A DNA stretch of 64,000 nt from Pseudodesulfovibrio sp. zrk46 (GCF_012516435.1 NZ_CP051216.1:434001-498000); one strand, 5' to 3'; numbered from the stretch's first letter, positions 47,040 through 55,635 are shown. Translations and numbers: made by a program. Notes: generated by a model not told the origin, from the sequence alone.

Positions 47040-47237
47040 AATGTGAATCCGCCTTCGGCGGAATTATCAGGTGATTTCGCCTCCGGCGGCCAAAGGCCGA
47101 GGGCCTTTGGAATCCCCTCTGCGGCTGTCGCCGCAAAGTAATCTACAAAAACGAACGCTCAACTCGGCTTACATTCGAGCGAAGCGAGCGATAAAAAGTT
47201 TTGGAGATTCTTAAGCCGTCGGAGGCATCTTACCCCC
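47040..47237. repeat. Dispersed intergenic repeat, copy 3
   Basis: GGTGATTTCGCCTCCGGCGG, then GGCCAAAGGCCGAGGGCC and TTTGGAATCCCCTCTGCGG, then a CTGTCGCCGCAAAG stem, and the TTCGAGCGAAGCGAGCGA, TAAAAAGTTTTGGAG block. It fills the gap between the DUF2892 gene and the terminator of the peptidase gene. Confidence 0.8.
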
Positions 47238-47251
47238 TCATACCGCACATC

Positions 47252-47284
47252 AAATAAAAAGGGGAAGTCTTCCGACCTCCCCTC
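47252..47284 (-). terminator. Terminator of the Csd4-like gene
   Basis: On the minus strand GGGGAGGTC and GACTTCCCC flank a short loop, followed by TTTTTA. Weak T run but well placed after the stop codon at 47291. Confidence 0.7.
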
Positions 47285-47290
47285 ATTCAC

Positions 47291-49039
47291 TTAATTTGTA
47301 TGCCCCACACTTCGCTGGGCCAATCCGCCTGCTGAGAACGTCATGGTTCCGATGTCGCCAAATGTAGTAGCGTGTCGAACCGTCAACTCGACCGGCTTGG
47401 CATAATCAACCTTGAAGGCGGTGCCGATCTCCACCGGCAGATTACCGGCTGTAGCTAAGAGCTTGTCACCAGGTCCGTTGCTCCAAGCAGCCTCAAGCAC
47501 ATACTCTCCCTCAGGCAAACGATACGTACCGCCGGATGTCCACGGTATGAGCAGCGACTGTCCCTGCTTGTCAGCCAGACGAAGGGCCATGACAGTACGA
47601 GGCGCGATGTCCACATAGAAGGTCGCCATGGGCGCACCGGGCGTCTCTCGCACAACGCGATACCGAACAGCACCGGGGATATCCGATTTCATACCGTACT
47701 TGGACATGAAGTTGCCGGGATCAAGAATGATCTCCCAGCCCATGTCCTGCCCATTGTTGGCCCAGGGGATGGCCACAAAGCCTTTGAGGTTCACGACCTC
47801 CTGAAGATCGCTGCCCCACAGGCCTTCGAGAATAAGCTGATCACCAAGAACAGTCTGGAGCACCTCGCCATCGCGTACAAAGGTGGGATTGCCATTGAGC
47901 CAGCAGACAAACACAGGCTTGTCGTCTCCGGGCGTGGCAGGCATCTTCCCGGTCCACTTAATCCGTGTACGGGCCACGCGGCGGCCATCACTGCGAAGCT
48001 CCAACTCGCTGAATGGCTCCAGAGCCATGCGGCGCGCTTTCATGAGATTCACACCGGGGCGATCCGACGCGAACAAGGCCAGCTCCGGAGCAAACTCCGT
48101 CAGCCCCGCTGCTTCCTGCTTTACATCAAGAGTGGCACCGGGAGCGAGACTGATGACGGAATCCGAGGTCATCAGACGGCCATTGACGCGCACTCGCACA
48201 TCTTTGCGAGCATAGGCGCGGACATCAGCATCGGTAAATTCAGGCGGCGTGACAGTCACGCCAAAACGGTTGAGCAACATGATAGTAGCGGCCAGTTGCT
48301 GGCGCACTTTCCAGTCAAGCTGTCTAATATCCTTGGAGACCTCCACGGCCATGGCCGGGATACCATGCTCGGCAAGAGCGTAGCAGGTCAGCGACTTACG
48401 CATCTCCGGATAATCAGTGCCCTTGTCAAAGGTCTTGGTGTTGAACAGCTTGAACTGATAGTCGTTGCTGGTAATGGAACTGTTGAGTTCATCGAGTACG
48501 GAGTTAACCGTATGCGCCAGGTCGATCTTGTCGTAGATCAGCGTATCCACGATGATGGATTGGCCATAGCGCTTGGGATTACGCAAACTATCTACATACG
48601 TGGGGTTGTAGAAACCGCTGCCCTCGTGCAGATGAATGAACGCATCGGACTGTGCCAGAAGGAAGCGGATGACGCGGGCGACACGGTCTTCGTAAAAACG
48701 ATTGTAGTTCTGGTCGAAGCGACGGTTCATGTCCACGTTGATCTGGCGTTTGCGCAGATTGATGGACGGCACGTTGGCCCGGGGCAGCACGATCACATTG
48801 CCGCGCGTGATCTTTGAGCGGGAGAGAAGCTGTGCTGTGACGAAGCCAGAGGTCTCATCGCCTTGGATGCCGCCCTGCACCATGATGGTGGGACCGGGAT
48901 GCTCTCCTTCAAGATAGACTACCTTGAGAGGGTATTGCGTCCCCGCAAAAAAGGAATGCTCCCACGACCCGGCAAAGGCCATGGAAGAGATCGCCATCAG
49001 CAGCAGGCACGAGGCCATAAGAATAGTAAAACGTCTCAT
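47291..49039 (-). CDS. Csd4/Pgp1-like M14 carboxypeptidase with Gln zinc ligand
   Basis: A 582-residue exported protein: signal peptide (about 1-23), M14 peptidase domain (about 30-270), and beta-rich C-terminal region. The zinc motif is QGGIQGDE, giving Gln59 and Glu62 in place of the usual His-x-x-Glu, and FIHLHEG provides His (136 or 138). The catalytic Glu233 is in MAVEVSKD. The Gln ligand is the feature known from Helicobacter Csd4. The start at 49039 gives a clean signal peptide; the longer frame upstream does not. The natural substrate, a peptidoglycan tripeptide, is inferred from the family. Confidence 0.78.
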   Translation of the reverse strand: MRRFTILMASCLLLMAISSMAFAGSWEHSFFAGTQYPLKVVYLEGEHPGPTIMVQGGIQGDETSGFVTAQLLSRSKITRGNVIVLPRANVPSINLRKRQINVDMNRRFDQNYNRFYEDRVARVIRFLLAQSDAFIHLHEGSGFYNPTYVDSLRNPKRYGQSIIVDTLIYDKIDLAHTVNSVLDELNSSITSNDYQFKLFNTKTFDKGTDYPEMRKSLTCYALAEHGIPAMAVEVSKDIRQLDWKVRQQLAATIMLLNRFGVTVTPPEFTDADVRAYARKDVRVRVNGRLMTSDSVISLAPGATLDVKQEAAGLTEFAPELALFASDRPGVNLMKARRMALEPFSELELRSDGRRVARTRIKWTGKMPATPGDDKPVFVCWLNGNPTFVRDGEVLQTVLGDQLILEGLWGSDLQEVVNLKGFVAIPWANNGQDMGWEIILDPGNFMSKYGMKSDIPGAVRYRVVRETPGAPMATFYVDIAPRTVMALRLADKQGQSLLIPWTSGGTYRLPEGEYVLEAAWSNGPGDKLLATAGNLPVEIGTAFKVDYAKPVELTVRHATTFGDIGTMTFSAGGLAQRSVGHTN

Positions 49040-49111
49040 CCTAGTCCAACTCCTGCCATTTCCTATACAATCAACCGCCCGGCCTGTCGAGAAAGGGCCG
49101 AGCGCCAAATA

Positions 49112-49156
49112 CGAAAAAGCCAGAACCTGCGCGCATACTCACGAAGGACTGGCTTC
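49112..49156 (-). terminator. Possible terminator or attenuator between coiled-coil and Csd4-like genes
   Basis: On the minus strand AAGCCAG and CTGGCTTTTT form a 6-7 bp stem with a loop of about 25 bases. It lies in the 157-base gap and may allow different expression of the peptidase gene. Confidence 0.5.
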
Positions 49157-49196
49157 TCATTAGCTACAAAGCGGTCTGGCCTGACGGCGACCGAGG

Positions 49197-49901
49197 CTAA
49201 GATACGATATTGTACAAGGGATATGTTTCAGCAAAGATGACATCCTCGCCCTTGCCCTTGATCTCTAGGCGCATCCCGAACAGGTCCTTCTGCTCCAGCC
49301 CGTCTGGCAGAGTGAAGGTCGTCTGGATCCGCTTGAAGCGCTGAATCTGAAACGCCAGGTCGCTCGTCTTGAGTTTGAGATCGACAGGGGTGCCGTCCTT
49401 CTTGATCAGCTTCATACCGGCCTGACCGTTGACGGCCTTGGCAGACTGAAGATTGTTGAGCTCAAAGCTGACGCTAACCTTGCGCTTGGAAATCTTGGCC
49501 TGGAGATTCTCCACGCCCACCTCACGGGTGTCTATACGAACGAAGACCTTGTTCAGATCTACTTCAGGCACCTCAGGCGCCTGCTCCACCTCGCTGGTGG
49601 CGGCGGACAACAAGGACTGCAACTCGGCGGGATCATAGGACTGGAGGATCTTCTCCATGTTGCCCAGACGCTCAAGTCTTACCTCGGCATCTACCAGCCG
49701 CTGCTCGAGTCCCTTGTTCTCGTCCTGCAGGTTGGCGTTAATTTTAAAACCGCGCACGCCCATGTAGATGCCACCCGCAGCGCACAAGAAAAGGAACACC
49801 TGGGTGAAAACGAACATCTTCAGCCAGAACGGACTGACGCGATACCGGGTCACGTCGCGGTCGTCCCGCATGAATAGTACGCTGTATTTAGAATCGCTCA
49901 T
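49197..49901 (-). CDS. Single-pass coiled-coil periplasmic protein
   Basis: A 234-residue protein, not recognised. A short cytoplasmic N terminus with charged residues (YSVLFMRDDRDVTRYRVS), one membrane helix (about 27-50), a coiled coil (about 52-95, NANLQDENKGLEQRLVDAEV) and a beta-rich periplasmic domain (about 120-230). The layout resembles scaffold partners of cell-wall enzymes. Its ATG overlaps the stop of the Csd6-like gene (ATGA), so the two are translationally coupled, which suggests a physical partner. Confidence 0.75.
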   Translation of the reverse strand: MSDSKYSVLFMRDDRDVTRYRVSPFWLKMFVFTQVFLFLCAAGGIYMGVRGFKINANLQDENKGLEQRLVDAEVRLERLGNMEKILQSYDPAELQSLLSAATSEVEQAPEVPEVDLNKVFVRIDTREVGVENLQAKISKRKVSVSFELNNLQSAKAVNGQAGMKLIKKDGTPVDLKLKTSDLAFQIQRFKRIQTTFTLPDGLEQKDLFGMRLEIKGKGEDVIFAETYPLYNIVS

Positions 49902-51157
49902 CGAACGCGTCTCCACTGCTCATTATCGATCTTCCAAGAAGCCCCGTCCGGAACAAGCACCATGGTCTTTTGACCTACGTCGCCGTAACCGGCCTCGTCC
50001 TCGAACGTCTGAACAAATGCGACCTGAAGCCCCCGGGGATGCGGAGACACCTTCAAATCGTCAACCGCTACCTTAGCAGGAGCGGCCTTTGCCCACAATG
50101 TCTTTTTGTAATCTACAATGGAGGTTGCGCCACGTCGGCTGCCTTGTAACGCCCGATCGGCATAGAGTTTCCCGTAGCCATCAGCATCCATGGAGAGCCA
50201 TGCAGCACGCCATGCTTCAATGACACGTTCCACCTCGACCGCACGGATCGACAGGTACTTATCGGTAAGGTCTTCGCTCGCCGGAACATATTCACGTCCA
50301 ACGATACGCCAATCTCCTTCGGCGTCCTTCTGCCAGTAAAAGCGCTTCCCCGTGGTGGAGACCATCCCGGGGGTCCGGTAATACTGATCGAACCAGGTCA
50401 CCCAGTAATCGGGGCCGCGTACGGCGCGGATATTGTCGACCATCACGTGAATCCACGGCTTGGCCGCGAACACATTCTTCTTATGGTCGATAAATCCCTT
50501 GAAGTCCTTGCCTTCGGAAAGGGTCATGAGAGCGGAATTGTAATGATCGAAAAACTCATCACTGCGAGCCTGCCAGTCGGAAGCCCAGTCCTTGAGTTCT
50601 TCGGCCAGATCCTCGGCAACCGGAGCGCTGTCGCCCGGTTCCGAGGTCCATGCCACTTCCTTGCCTATCACCACGGGCATGCCGTAGGCGATAGTCTGCT
50701 CCACATCGCGCATGTCAGGCACCTTGAGGGCCACACATCCGCGGGTGTCGCGGGGAACAAAGGTCTTACCTCGGCCATGCAGCCAGATGCCGCCGCCGGT
50801 CTTGCCTTTGATACGATCTATAGGGTTGGGATAGTTCAGGCTGTACGCAAGATTGCCGTAGAGCCCCCAATCGAGCTTACGGTTGATCTTGTACCCCACG
50901 AAGTACACGCCTTCGGGAGTACGCAGATCACCTTCCACGAGCTTGTCACCGATGGACTGGCCCGTTGTGCAGGGGAAACGGCGCACCTCACGCAGGGGCG
51001 ACTTGCGCTCCAGCATGATGAGCGTTTGAGAATCCTTGTCCACGGCCACCAGCCGTTCAGGACCATAGCCATGCGACGAGAGCATGGGCGTCCACCCCTC
51101 GGCCAAAGCCGGGGCAACGCACATGCACAGGGTCAAAAAGACAATCAGTAAACGCAT
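49898..51157 (-). CDS. Csd6/Pgp2-like L,D-transpeptidase-fold protein
   Basis: A 419-residue exported protein. Signal peptide (about 1-19, ending ALA), then a YkuD-type domain (about 32-175) with the catalytic site WLHGRG (His127) and DTRGCVAL (Cys141). The C-terminal half appears to hold two NTF2-like domains (about 205-300 and 305-419), where Helicobacter Csd6 has one. Csd6 proteins act as L,D-carboxypeptidases in cell-shape control. The TTG-initiated longer frame is not used; the ATG at 51157 starts the signal peptide. Confidence 0.8.
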   Translation of the reverse strand: MRLLIVFLTLCMCVAPALAEGWTPMLSSHGYGPERLVAVDKDSQTLIMLERKSPLREVRRFPCTTGQSIGDKLVEGDLRTPEGVYFVGYKINRKLDWGLYGNLAYSLNYPNPIDRIKGKTGGGIWLHGRGKTFVPRDTRGCVALKVPDMRDVEQTIAYGMPVVIGKEVAWTSEPGDSAPVAEDLAEELKDWASDWQARSDEFFDHYNSALMTLSEGKDFKGFIDHKKNVFAAKPWIHVMVDNIRAVRGPDYWVTWFDQYYRTPGMVSTTGKRFYWQKDAEGDWRIVGREYVPASEDLTDKYLSIRAVEVERVIEAWRAAWLSMDADGYGKLYADRALQGSRRGATSIVDYKKTLWAKAAPAKVAVDDLKVSPHPRGLQVAFVQTFEDEAGYGDVGQKTMVLVPDGASWKIDNEQWRRVR

Positions 51158-51217
51158 GAGGTAATCAAACAGCTCCTTGCGTCCGGTTTCCCCGTTTCCG
51201 AACAATCCCCGTAGGGA

Positions 51218-51778
51218 CTACCTTCCCCCGGCGGCCAGCAACTCGGCGCGGGTAAAAATGGAACTCAGCTCCAGTCCCGCTTTCTTGAGATTTTCGCGCC
51301 CGCCCTCTTCACGATCCAGAACGGCCAGCACACCCACGATCTCCAGACCGGCATCACGGACGCGCTCGGCTGCGGTGATCAGGGTGCCACCAGTTGTACA
51401 CACATCCTCCAGCAGGACGACCTTGTCGCCTTCGCTGAAATTGGCCAGTCCCTCAAGGTACTGGTTGGTGCCGTGGCCCTTGGACTTCTTACGGATAATG
51501 AAGCCGGGCATGGGGCGACCTTCCAGATGGGAGACCACGGTGGTGCTGGACACCAGCGGGTCAGCGCCGAGGGTCATACCACCCACGCCCATGGCGTCGA
51601 AGTCCTTCAGCATTTCGACGAAGAGGCGACCGACGAGATAGCTCCCTTCGGCATGCAGGGCGGTCTGCTTGCAGTCAAAGTAATAGTCACTCTTCTTGCC
51701 GGAGGTCAGGGTGAAGTCACCCTCACGGTAAGAGAGTTCCAGCAGCAGTTTGGCCAGTTTGGATTTCAGTTCGTTCAT
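51218..51778 (-). CDS. pyrE: Orotate phosphoribosyltransferase PyrE
   Basis: A 186-residue enzyme of pyrimidine synthesis joining PRPP and orotate to give OMP. Family regions include GDFTLTSGKKSDYYFDC near the N terminus, KSKGHGTNQYLEG and the PRPP-binding motif VVLLEDVCTTGGT. It is 2 bases downstream of purB and 60 bases upstream of the Csd6-like gene, so all may be in one transcript. Confidence 0.95.
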   Translation of the reverse strand: MNELKSKLAKLLLELSYREGDFTLTSGKKSDYYFDCKQTALHAEGSYLVGRLFVEMLKDFDAMGVGGMTLGADPLVSSTTVVSHLEGRPMPGFIIRKKSKGHGTNQYLEGLANFSEGDKVVLLEDVCTTGGTLITAAERVRDAGLEIVGVLAVLDREEGGRENLKKAGLELSSIFTRAELLAAGGR

Positions 51779-51780
51779 TC

Positions 51781-53079
51781 TTATTTACCTTCGAAAACGC
51801 GTCCGAAAATCACGTCTTCATATCGTTTGTAATACGAGGGGTCGAAAGCTTCGTCAAGGTCGTTAGCCGCAAGATGTTTGTTTACTTCCACATCCTGCCG
51901 AATTTCGTCCTCAAATTGTACTCTGTTTTCCCAACAACGCATGGCGACCTTCTGCACCATCTCATACGCAGCCTGACGTTTGAGGCCGGTGGCGATGAGC
52001 TTGTTGAGCAGACGCTGGGAGTAGAACAGGCCGTAGGAGCCCATGAGATTGCGCTGAATATTGTCTTCCTTGACCACGAGACGCTCCAGCACACCGCTCA
52101 TGCGGTGCAGCATGTAGTCGATGAGCGCGGTGGTGTCGGGCATGATCACGCGTTCCACGGAAGAGTGGGAGATGTCACGCTCGTGCCACAGCGCCTGATT
52201 CTCCATGGCAGCCAAGGAGTTGGAGCGGATAACGCGAGCCAGACCGCAGAGGTTTTCTGCAGAAATGGGGTTCTTCTTGTGCGGCATGGCCGAGGAGCCC
52301 TTCTGCCCCTTGGAGAAACCCTCTTCCACTTCCAGCACTTCGGTGCGCTGCAGGTGGCGAAGTTCCAGGCCCAGGCGTTCGATGCCGCCAGCCAGCATGG
52401 CCAGAGCGGTGAAGAACTGTGCGTAGCGGTCGCGCTGCACGATCTGGGTGGAGTGCGGGTCGCACTTCAGACCAAGAATGCGGTTGGTGCGCTCTTCCAG
52501 TTCCGGGGCGGAAGCGGCAAAGGTGCCGACCGCGCCGGACAGCTTGCCCACACGAATATTCTCGCGGGCAGCGTCGAAGCGTTCCTGATGGCGCTTGAAT
52601 TCGGCGTAGAAACCGGCAAACTTCAGGCCATAGGTAGTGGGCTCAGCGTGGATGCCGTGGGTACGGCCCATGCAGAGGAGGCCCTTGTGCTTGTGCGCCA
52701 TATCGTGAAGCACGCCGAGGATGCGCTCGATGCCTTCAGCCACGATGTCACCCGCACGGGTGAGAAGTACGCCGTTGGCAGTGTCCACGATGTCGGAAGA
52801 GGTGCAACCGAGGTGGATGTAGCGGGAGCTGGGCCCGACTTTCTCTTCCACGGCTGTCAGGAATGCGATGACGTCGTGCTTGGTGGTTTCCTCGATCTCG
52901 AGGATACGATCCAGCTCGAAATCCGCTTTTTCGTGAATTTCGTCGCAGGCTTCCTGGGGCACTTCGCCCATTTCGGTCCAGGCCTTGGTTACGGCCAGTT
53001 CCACTTCAAGCCAGACCCGGAATTTGTTCTCCAGGGTCCAAAGCTCACGCATTGCAGGACGGGAATATCTCTCTAACAT
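51781..53079 (-). CDS. purB: Adenylosuccinate lyase PurB
   Basis: A 432-residue lyase of purine synthesis that works on SAICAR and adenylosuccinate. The fumarase/lyase signature GSSAMPHKKNP is present near residue 265, and TSSDIVDTAN near 87 is the other conserved region. Length and start (MLERYSRPAM) match the bacterial short form. It is the first gene of the unit leading into pyrE and the shape genes. Confidence 0.96.
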   Translation of the reverse strand: MLERYSRPAMRELWTLENKFRVWLEVELAVTKAWTEMGEVPQEACDEIHEKADFELDRILEIEETTKHDVIAFLTAVEEKVGPSSRYIHLGCTSSDIVDTANGVLLTRAGDIVAEGIERILGVLHDMAHKHKGLLCMGRTHGIHAEPTTYGLKFAGFYAEFKRHQERFDAARENIRVGKLSGAVGTFAASAPELEERTNRILGLKCDPHSTQIVQRDRYAQFFTALAMLAGGIERLGLELRHLQRTEVLEVEEGFSKGQKGSSAMPHKKNPISAENLCGLARVIRSNSLAAMENQALWHERDISHSSVERVIMPDTTALIDYMLHRMSGVLERLVVKEDNIQRNLMGSYGLFYSQRLLNKLIATGLKRQAAYEMVQKVAMRCWENRVQFEDEIRQDVEVNKHLAANDLDEAFDPSYYKRYEDVIFGRVFEGK

Positions 53080-53125
53080 ATCAGTACCCTCTCGGTGCTA
53101 GTCTCGGTGCGTTGGCTATAACATA

Positions 53126-53153
53126 AAAAAAGGCAGCCGTGGCTGCCTTTTTC
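53126..53153 (-). terminator. Terminator of the fmdB gene
   Basis: AAAGGCAGCC and GGCTGCCTTT around a short GT loop, with T run on the minus strand. It lies right after the fmdB stop codon and before the purB start region. Confidence 0.92.
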
Positions 53154-53160
53154 CGCTCAA

Positions 53161-53481
53161 TTACGAAGCGGAGCTAGCGGACGAAGTGTCCGAAGCTTTC
53201 TGTGCGGGAGCTGCGTCCGCTCCACTTGAACTGGAATCGGCTTTGCTTCCGGAATCGGATCCGGCAGGCTGAGCCGCTTCCCCCGGCTGTGAACCGGCGC
53301 TCTTTCCACCATAACCGTCGGCGTACCAGCCACCGCCTTTAAGGTGAAAAGAAGAATGGGAGATGAGGCGCTTGGAATTGCCACCACACTCGGGGCATTC
53401 CATGTCACGATCCTCATAGCCCGACTGCCAATCCTCAAATACGGACTGGCAGCTTTCACATTGATATTCGTAAATAGGCAT
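53161..53481 (-). CDS. FmdB-family zinc-ribbon protein
   Basis: A 106-residue protein starting MPIYEYQCESC, with CESC and CPEC zinc ligands and the glycine-rich FHLKGGGWYADGYGG end of the family. The last 45 residues are Ser/Ala-rich and probably disordered. FmdB proteins were named as regulators of a formamidase operon, but the role of most members is unknown. Confidence 0.9.
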   Translation of the reverse strand: MPIYEYQCESCQSVFEDWQSGYEDRDMECPECGGNSKRLISHSSFHLKGGGWYADGYGGKSAGSQPGEAAQPAGSDSGSKADSSSSGADAAPAQKASDTSSASSAS

Positions 53482-53629
53482 CTTGAAACTCTTCCTTTGC
53501 AGGAAGTAAATCGATCAGCGTCCGTCAACTGCAAGACGCGAGAAATCTTCAAGGCCATCGCATATGAGTATACGCGAGGATTTGTAAATTTCGCAGCGAC
53601 GCAGCAGCTGGCGTGCGATGGGCGATTTA

Positions 53630-53740
53630 CTAAGCTTTGGCGGCTTTAGCTTCTTTGATAGCGGCCTTGATGGCCTTCTTGCGGCGCTGACGCTTACGAT
53701 CCAGTTCTTTCTTACGCTCATGCTTCTTGTGACGTGCCAT
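53630..53740 (-). CDS. Small basic protein, 36 residues
   Basis: An open frame too short for usual gene cut-offs. The product starts MARHKKHERKKELDRKRQ and ends AKAAKA; about half of its residues are Lys, Arg or His. The ribosome site AAGGAGA lies 6-7 bases upstream of the ATG, which is near perfect. It has no signal peptide or membrane helix. The composition suggests RNA or ribosome association (inference). I do not recognise a named family. Confidence 0.7.
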   Translation of the reverse strand: MARHKKHERKKELDRKRQRRKKAIKAAIKEAKAAKA

Positions 53741-53850
53741 AATGGTCTCCTTGATATTTCAGCCCGGTATAGGCTTTTCTTTCTTGCGAGCCGCACTTCA
53801 TATAACAATAGCCCCGGCTTTGTCCAGCACTGAAAGTGATGATTTTCCCC

Positions 53851-53879
53851 TTGACGCAAGCGATTTCCGTGACCATATT
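53851..53879 (+). promoter_or_regulatory. Promoter of the gene at 53918
   Basis: TTGACG (53851-53856), 17 bases, CATATT (53874-53879). The same TTGACG box is used by both tRNA genes and by ech. Confidence 0.55.
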
Positions 53880-53917
53880 CCCTCTCCAACGCCAATTACG
53901 TATATGAGGATAATATA

Positions 53918-54421
53918 ATGATCAGAAGCGTCAGTGTAAAAAGTGCCGTCAAAGATGCCCTGGAAGCTTTTCAGTTCGACCAGTGGATTCGTTTCTACTT
54001 CATCCAGGAAAAAGGTGAAGAGCTGTGGATCGAGATCCCGGATGAGAACATCAAACAGATTCAGGAAGACCACCCTCACCTGCACCGCTTCGCCGACCTG
54101 GTGAACAACGCTGCCACCGACTACCAACGCTCCCAGGAAAACCTCTGCTCCTACATCGCCGCCCGTCTCGACGGCCAGAAGTACGAGCAGACCGTCCTCC
54201 CTCAGGTATTCGACAACGCCACCTTCAAGGTTGAGATGTACATCTTTAATGTATGGCTCAAGATGCACGAACAGCACCTGGACGAAGAATACATGACCTT
54301 CAACGGCTGGCTGGAAATGTACGATGGCTGGAACTCTCAGGAAGAAGTAAAGGAATACCGCGCCAAACTGCTCGAGTCCGGCGCCGATCCTCAGATCCCT
54401 GAGTGCACCACCGCACAGTAA
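53918..54421 (+). CDS. Uncharacterised cytoplasmic protein
   Basis: A 167-residue acidic helical protein, not recognised. Segments include FQFDQWIRFYFIQEKGEELW, SQENLCSYIAARLDGQKYEQ and EEYMTFNGWLEMYDGWNSQE. It has no signal peptide or membrane helix. It has its own promoter, a GAGG ribosome site and a strong terminator, so it is a monocistronic gene. No function is proposed. Confidence 0.75.
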   Translation: MIRSVSVKSAVKDALEAFQFDQWIRFYFIQEKGEELWIEIPDENIKQIQEDHPHLHRFADLVNNAATDYQRSQENLCSYIAARLDGQKYEQTVLPQVFDNATFKVEMYIFNVWLKMHEQHLDEEYMTFNGWLEMYDGWNSQEEVKEYRAKLLESGADPQIPECTTAQ

Positions 54422-54436
54422 TTTATCATTTCGCAC

Positions 54437-54476
54437 AAAAAGCCCCCGGCTCCGTTTGGAACCGGGGGCTTTTTTC
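54437..54476 (+). terminator. Terminator after the gene at 53918
   Basis: AGCCCCCGGCTCC and GGAACCGGGGGCT around a short loop, followed by TTTTTT, with an A run before it so it may also serve the convergent small gene. Confidence 0.92.
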
Positions 54477-54495
54477 ATGTCTTGGAAAGCTCGTA

Positions 54496-54693
54496 CTACT
54501 TGTCTTTCTTTTTGGGTTTCTTCTGCACGTCGGTAACCTTGCCGCCCTTACCCTTGATGACAACCTTGCCGCTCGAGGGCTTCTTTTTTGAATCATTGGC
54601 AGCGACCAAAAGCGCTTGGTCATCGAACGCCACAGTCCCGGCAAAACAGGGGGTGGCCAGCATCAGGCAAAGGATCAATATAAATATTCTCAT
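54496..54693 (-). CDS. Small secreted lysine-rich protein
   Basis: A 65-residue product with a signal peptide (MRIFILILCLMLATPCFA) and a mature part that is basic and low-complexity, ending DVQKKPKKKDK. The 54693 ATG has GGAG 7 bases upstream; the longer frame upstream is not supported. No family recognised. It may be a periplasmic or surface charge protein. Confidence 0.6.
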   Translation of the reverse strand: MRIFILILCLMLATPCFAGTVAFDDQALLVAANDSKKKPSSGKVVIKGKGGKVTDVQKKPKKKDK

Positions 54694-54855
54694 GCAAAGA
54701 CTCCACACACCATATAGCAAAGGGTGTGCCCTATACAAAAAGCAATGAAGACAAACCGTTAACAAAATCAAGGGTAGCATTATGCGCACATTTCGTCACG
54801 CAGTGCACTAGTATTTCCCACTGGCGCAAAATGTAGGCATCGCCTCCCGCCCCTG

Positions 54856-55461
54856 TCAATACAGGAGCGCACCCACGGTTTCCTGCCGCAAACCTCGATC
54901 GAAATAGAGCGACGACACTGTGGCATCGATATCGCGCAAGCCGTCCTCGTCGCCGCGCAACACGGTTCCCACACACTTGATCATGCACTGGCTTGTGTAC
55001 ACGATATAGATGACCGACGTGATTGGCCGTCCATCGCTGTCATGGGCATCCAGCTCCATGCGGAGCATATTCTTGGCCTTGTCAAAATTGGCCCGCCGCA
55101 GACAGACAGAACGTTTGGCGCACCCATCCTTTGCGTGACGCGACACCTGACGAACCACATATCGATTGAAGTTGTTGATAGCGGTCTTGGACACTACCCG
55201 GCCATGAAGCTCGGTCACGGTCAGATGCGCCTCACGGTCTTCAAGCACGTACCCCGCACTTCGCCCGGCGCTGTCCATACCGCTCACAATACCATCCAGA
55301 AACTCAGCCTGATCCAGAATGGAAGGAGAGACCTCTTTCCACCCCTTGGCGAGCCAGATGGTATAACCAAGATCCCGGTTGTAGTATGGCACGGATGCTT
55401 TGGCCGGGACCGCACAAAACAAAACCATTGCCGTCATTGCGGCTACATAAAAAAATCGCAT
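54856..55461 (-). CDS. Uncharacterised secreted protein
   Basis: A 201-residue protein with a signal peptide (about 1-22, ending AKA). Mature part has alternating strands and helices (GYTIWLAKGWKEVSPSILDQ, VVSKTAINNFNRYVVRQVSR), with two cysteine pairs (DGCAKRSVCL; SQCMIKCV). It resembles small lipid- or ligand-binding secreted proteins in outline but I do not recognise a family. Confidence 0.7.
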   Translation of the reverse strand: MRFFYVAAMTAMVLFCAVPAKASVPYYNRDLGYTIWLAKGWKEVSPSILDQAEFLDGIVSGMDSAGRSAGYVLEDREAHLTVTELHGRVVSKTAINNFNRYVVRQVSRHAKDGCAKRSVCLRRANFDKAKNMLRMELDAHDSDGRPITSVIYIVYTSQCMIKCVGTVLRGDEDGLRDIDATVSSLYFDRGLRQETVGALLY

Positions 55462-55635
55462 GGGAAAACCTCAGCTTCATGAATTGAAGCAGTCAGAGCA
55501 GGAGGAGACATTAGGCCAATTTCCTGTGAAACACAATTGACGAATGATATTTTCTCTCCTCCCCTTCCCACAATCCGCCAGGGATGCTATCTTATTGGTA
55601 GAAGTGAAAACCCTATCATATCACGGAGGAGCGTC

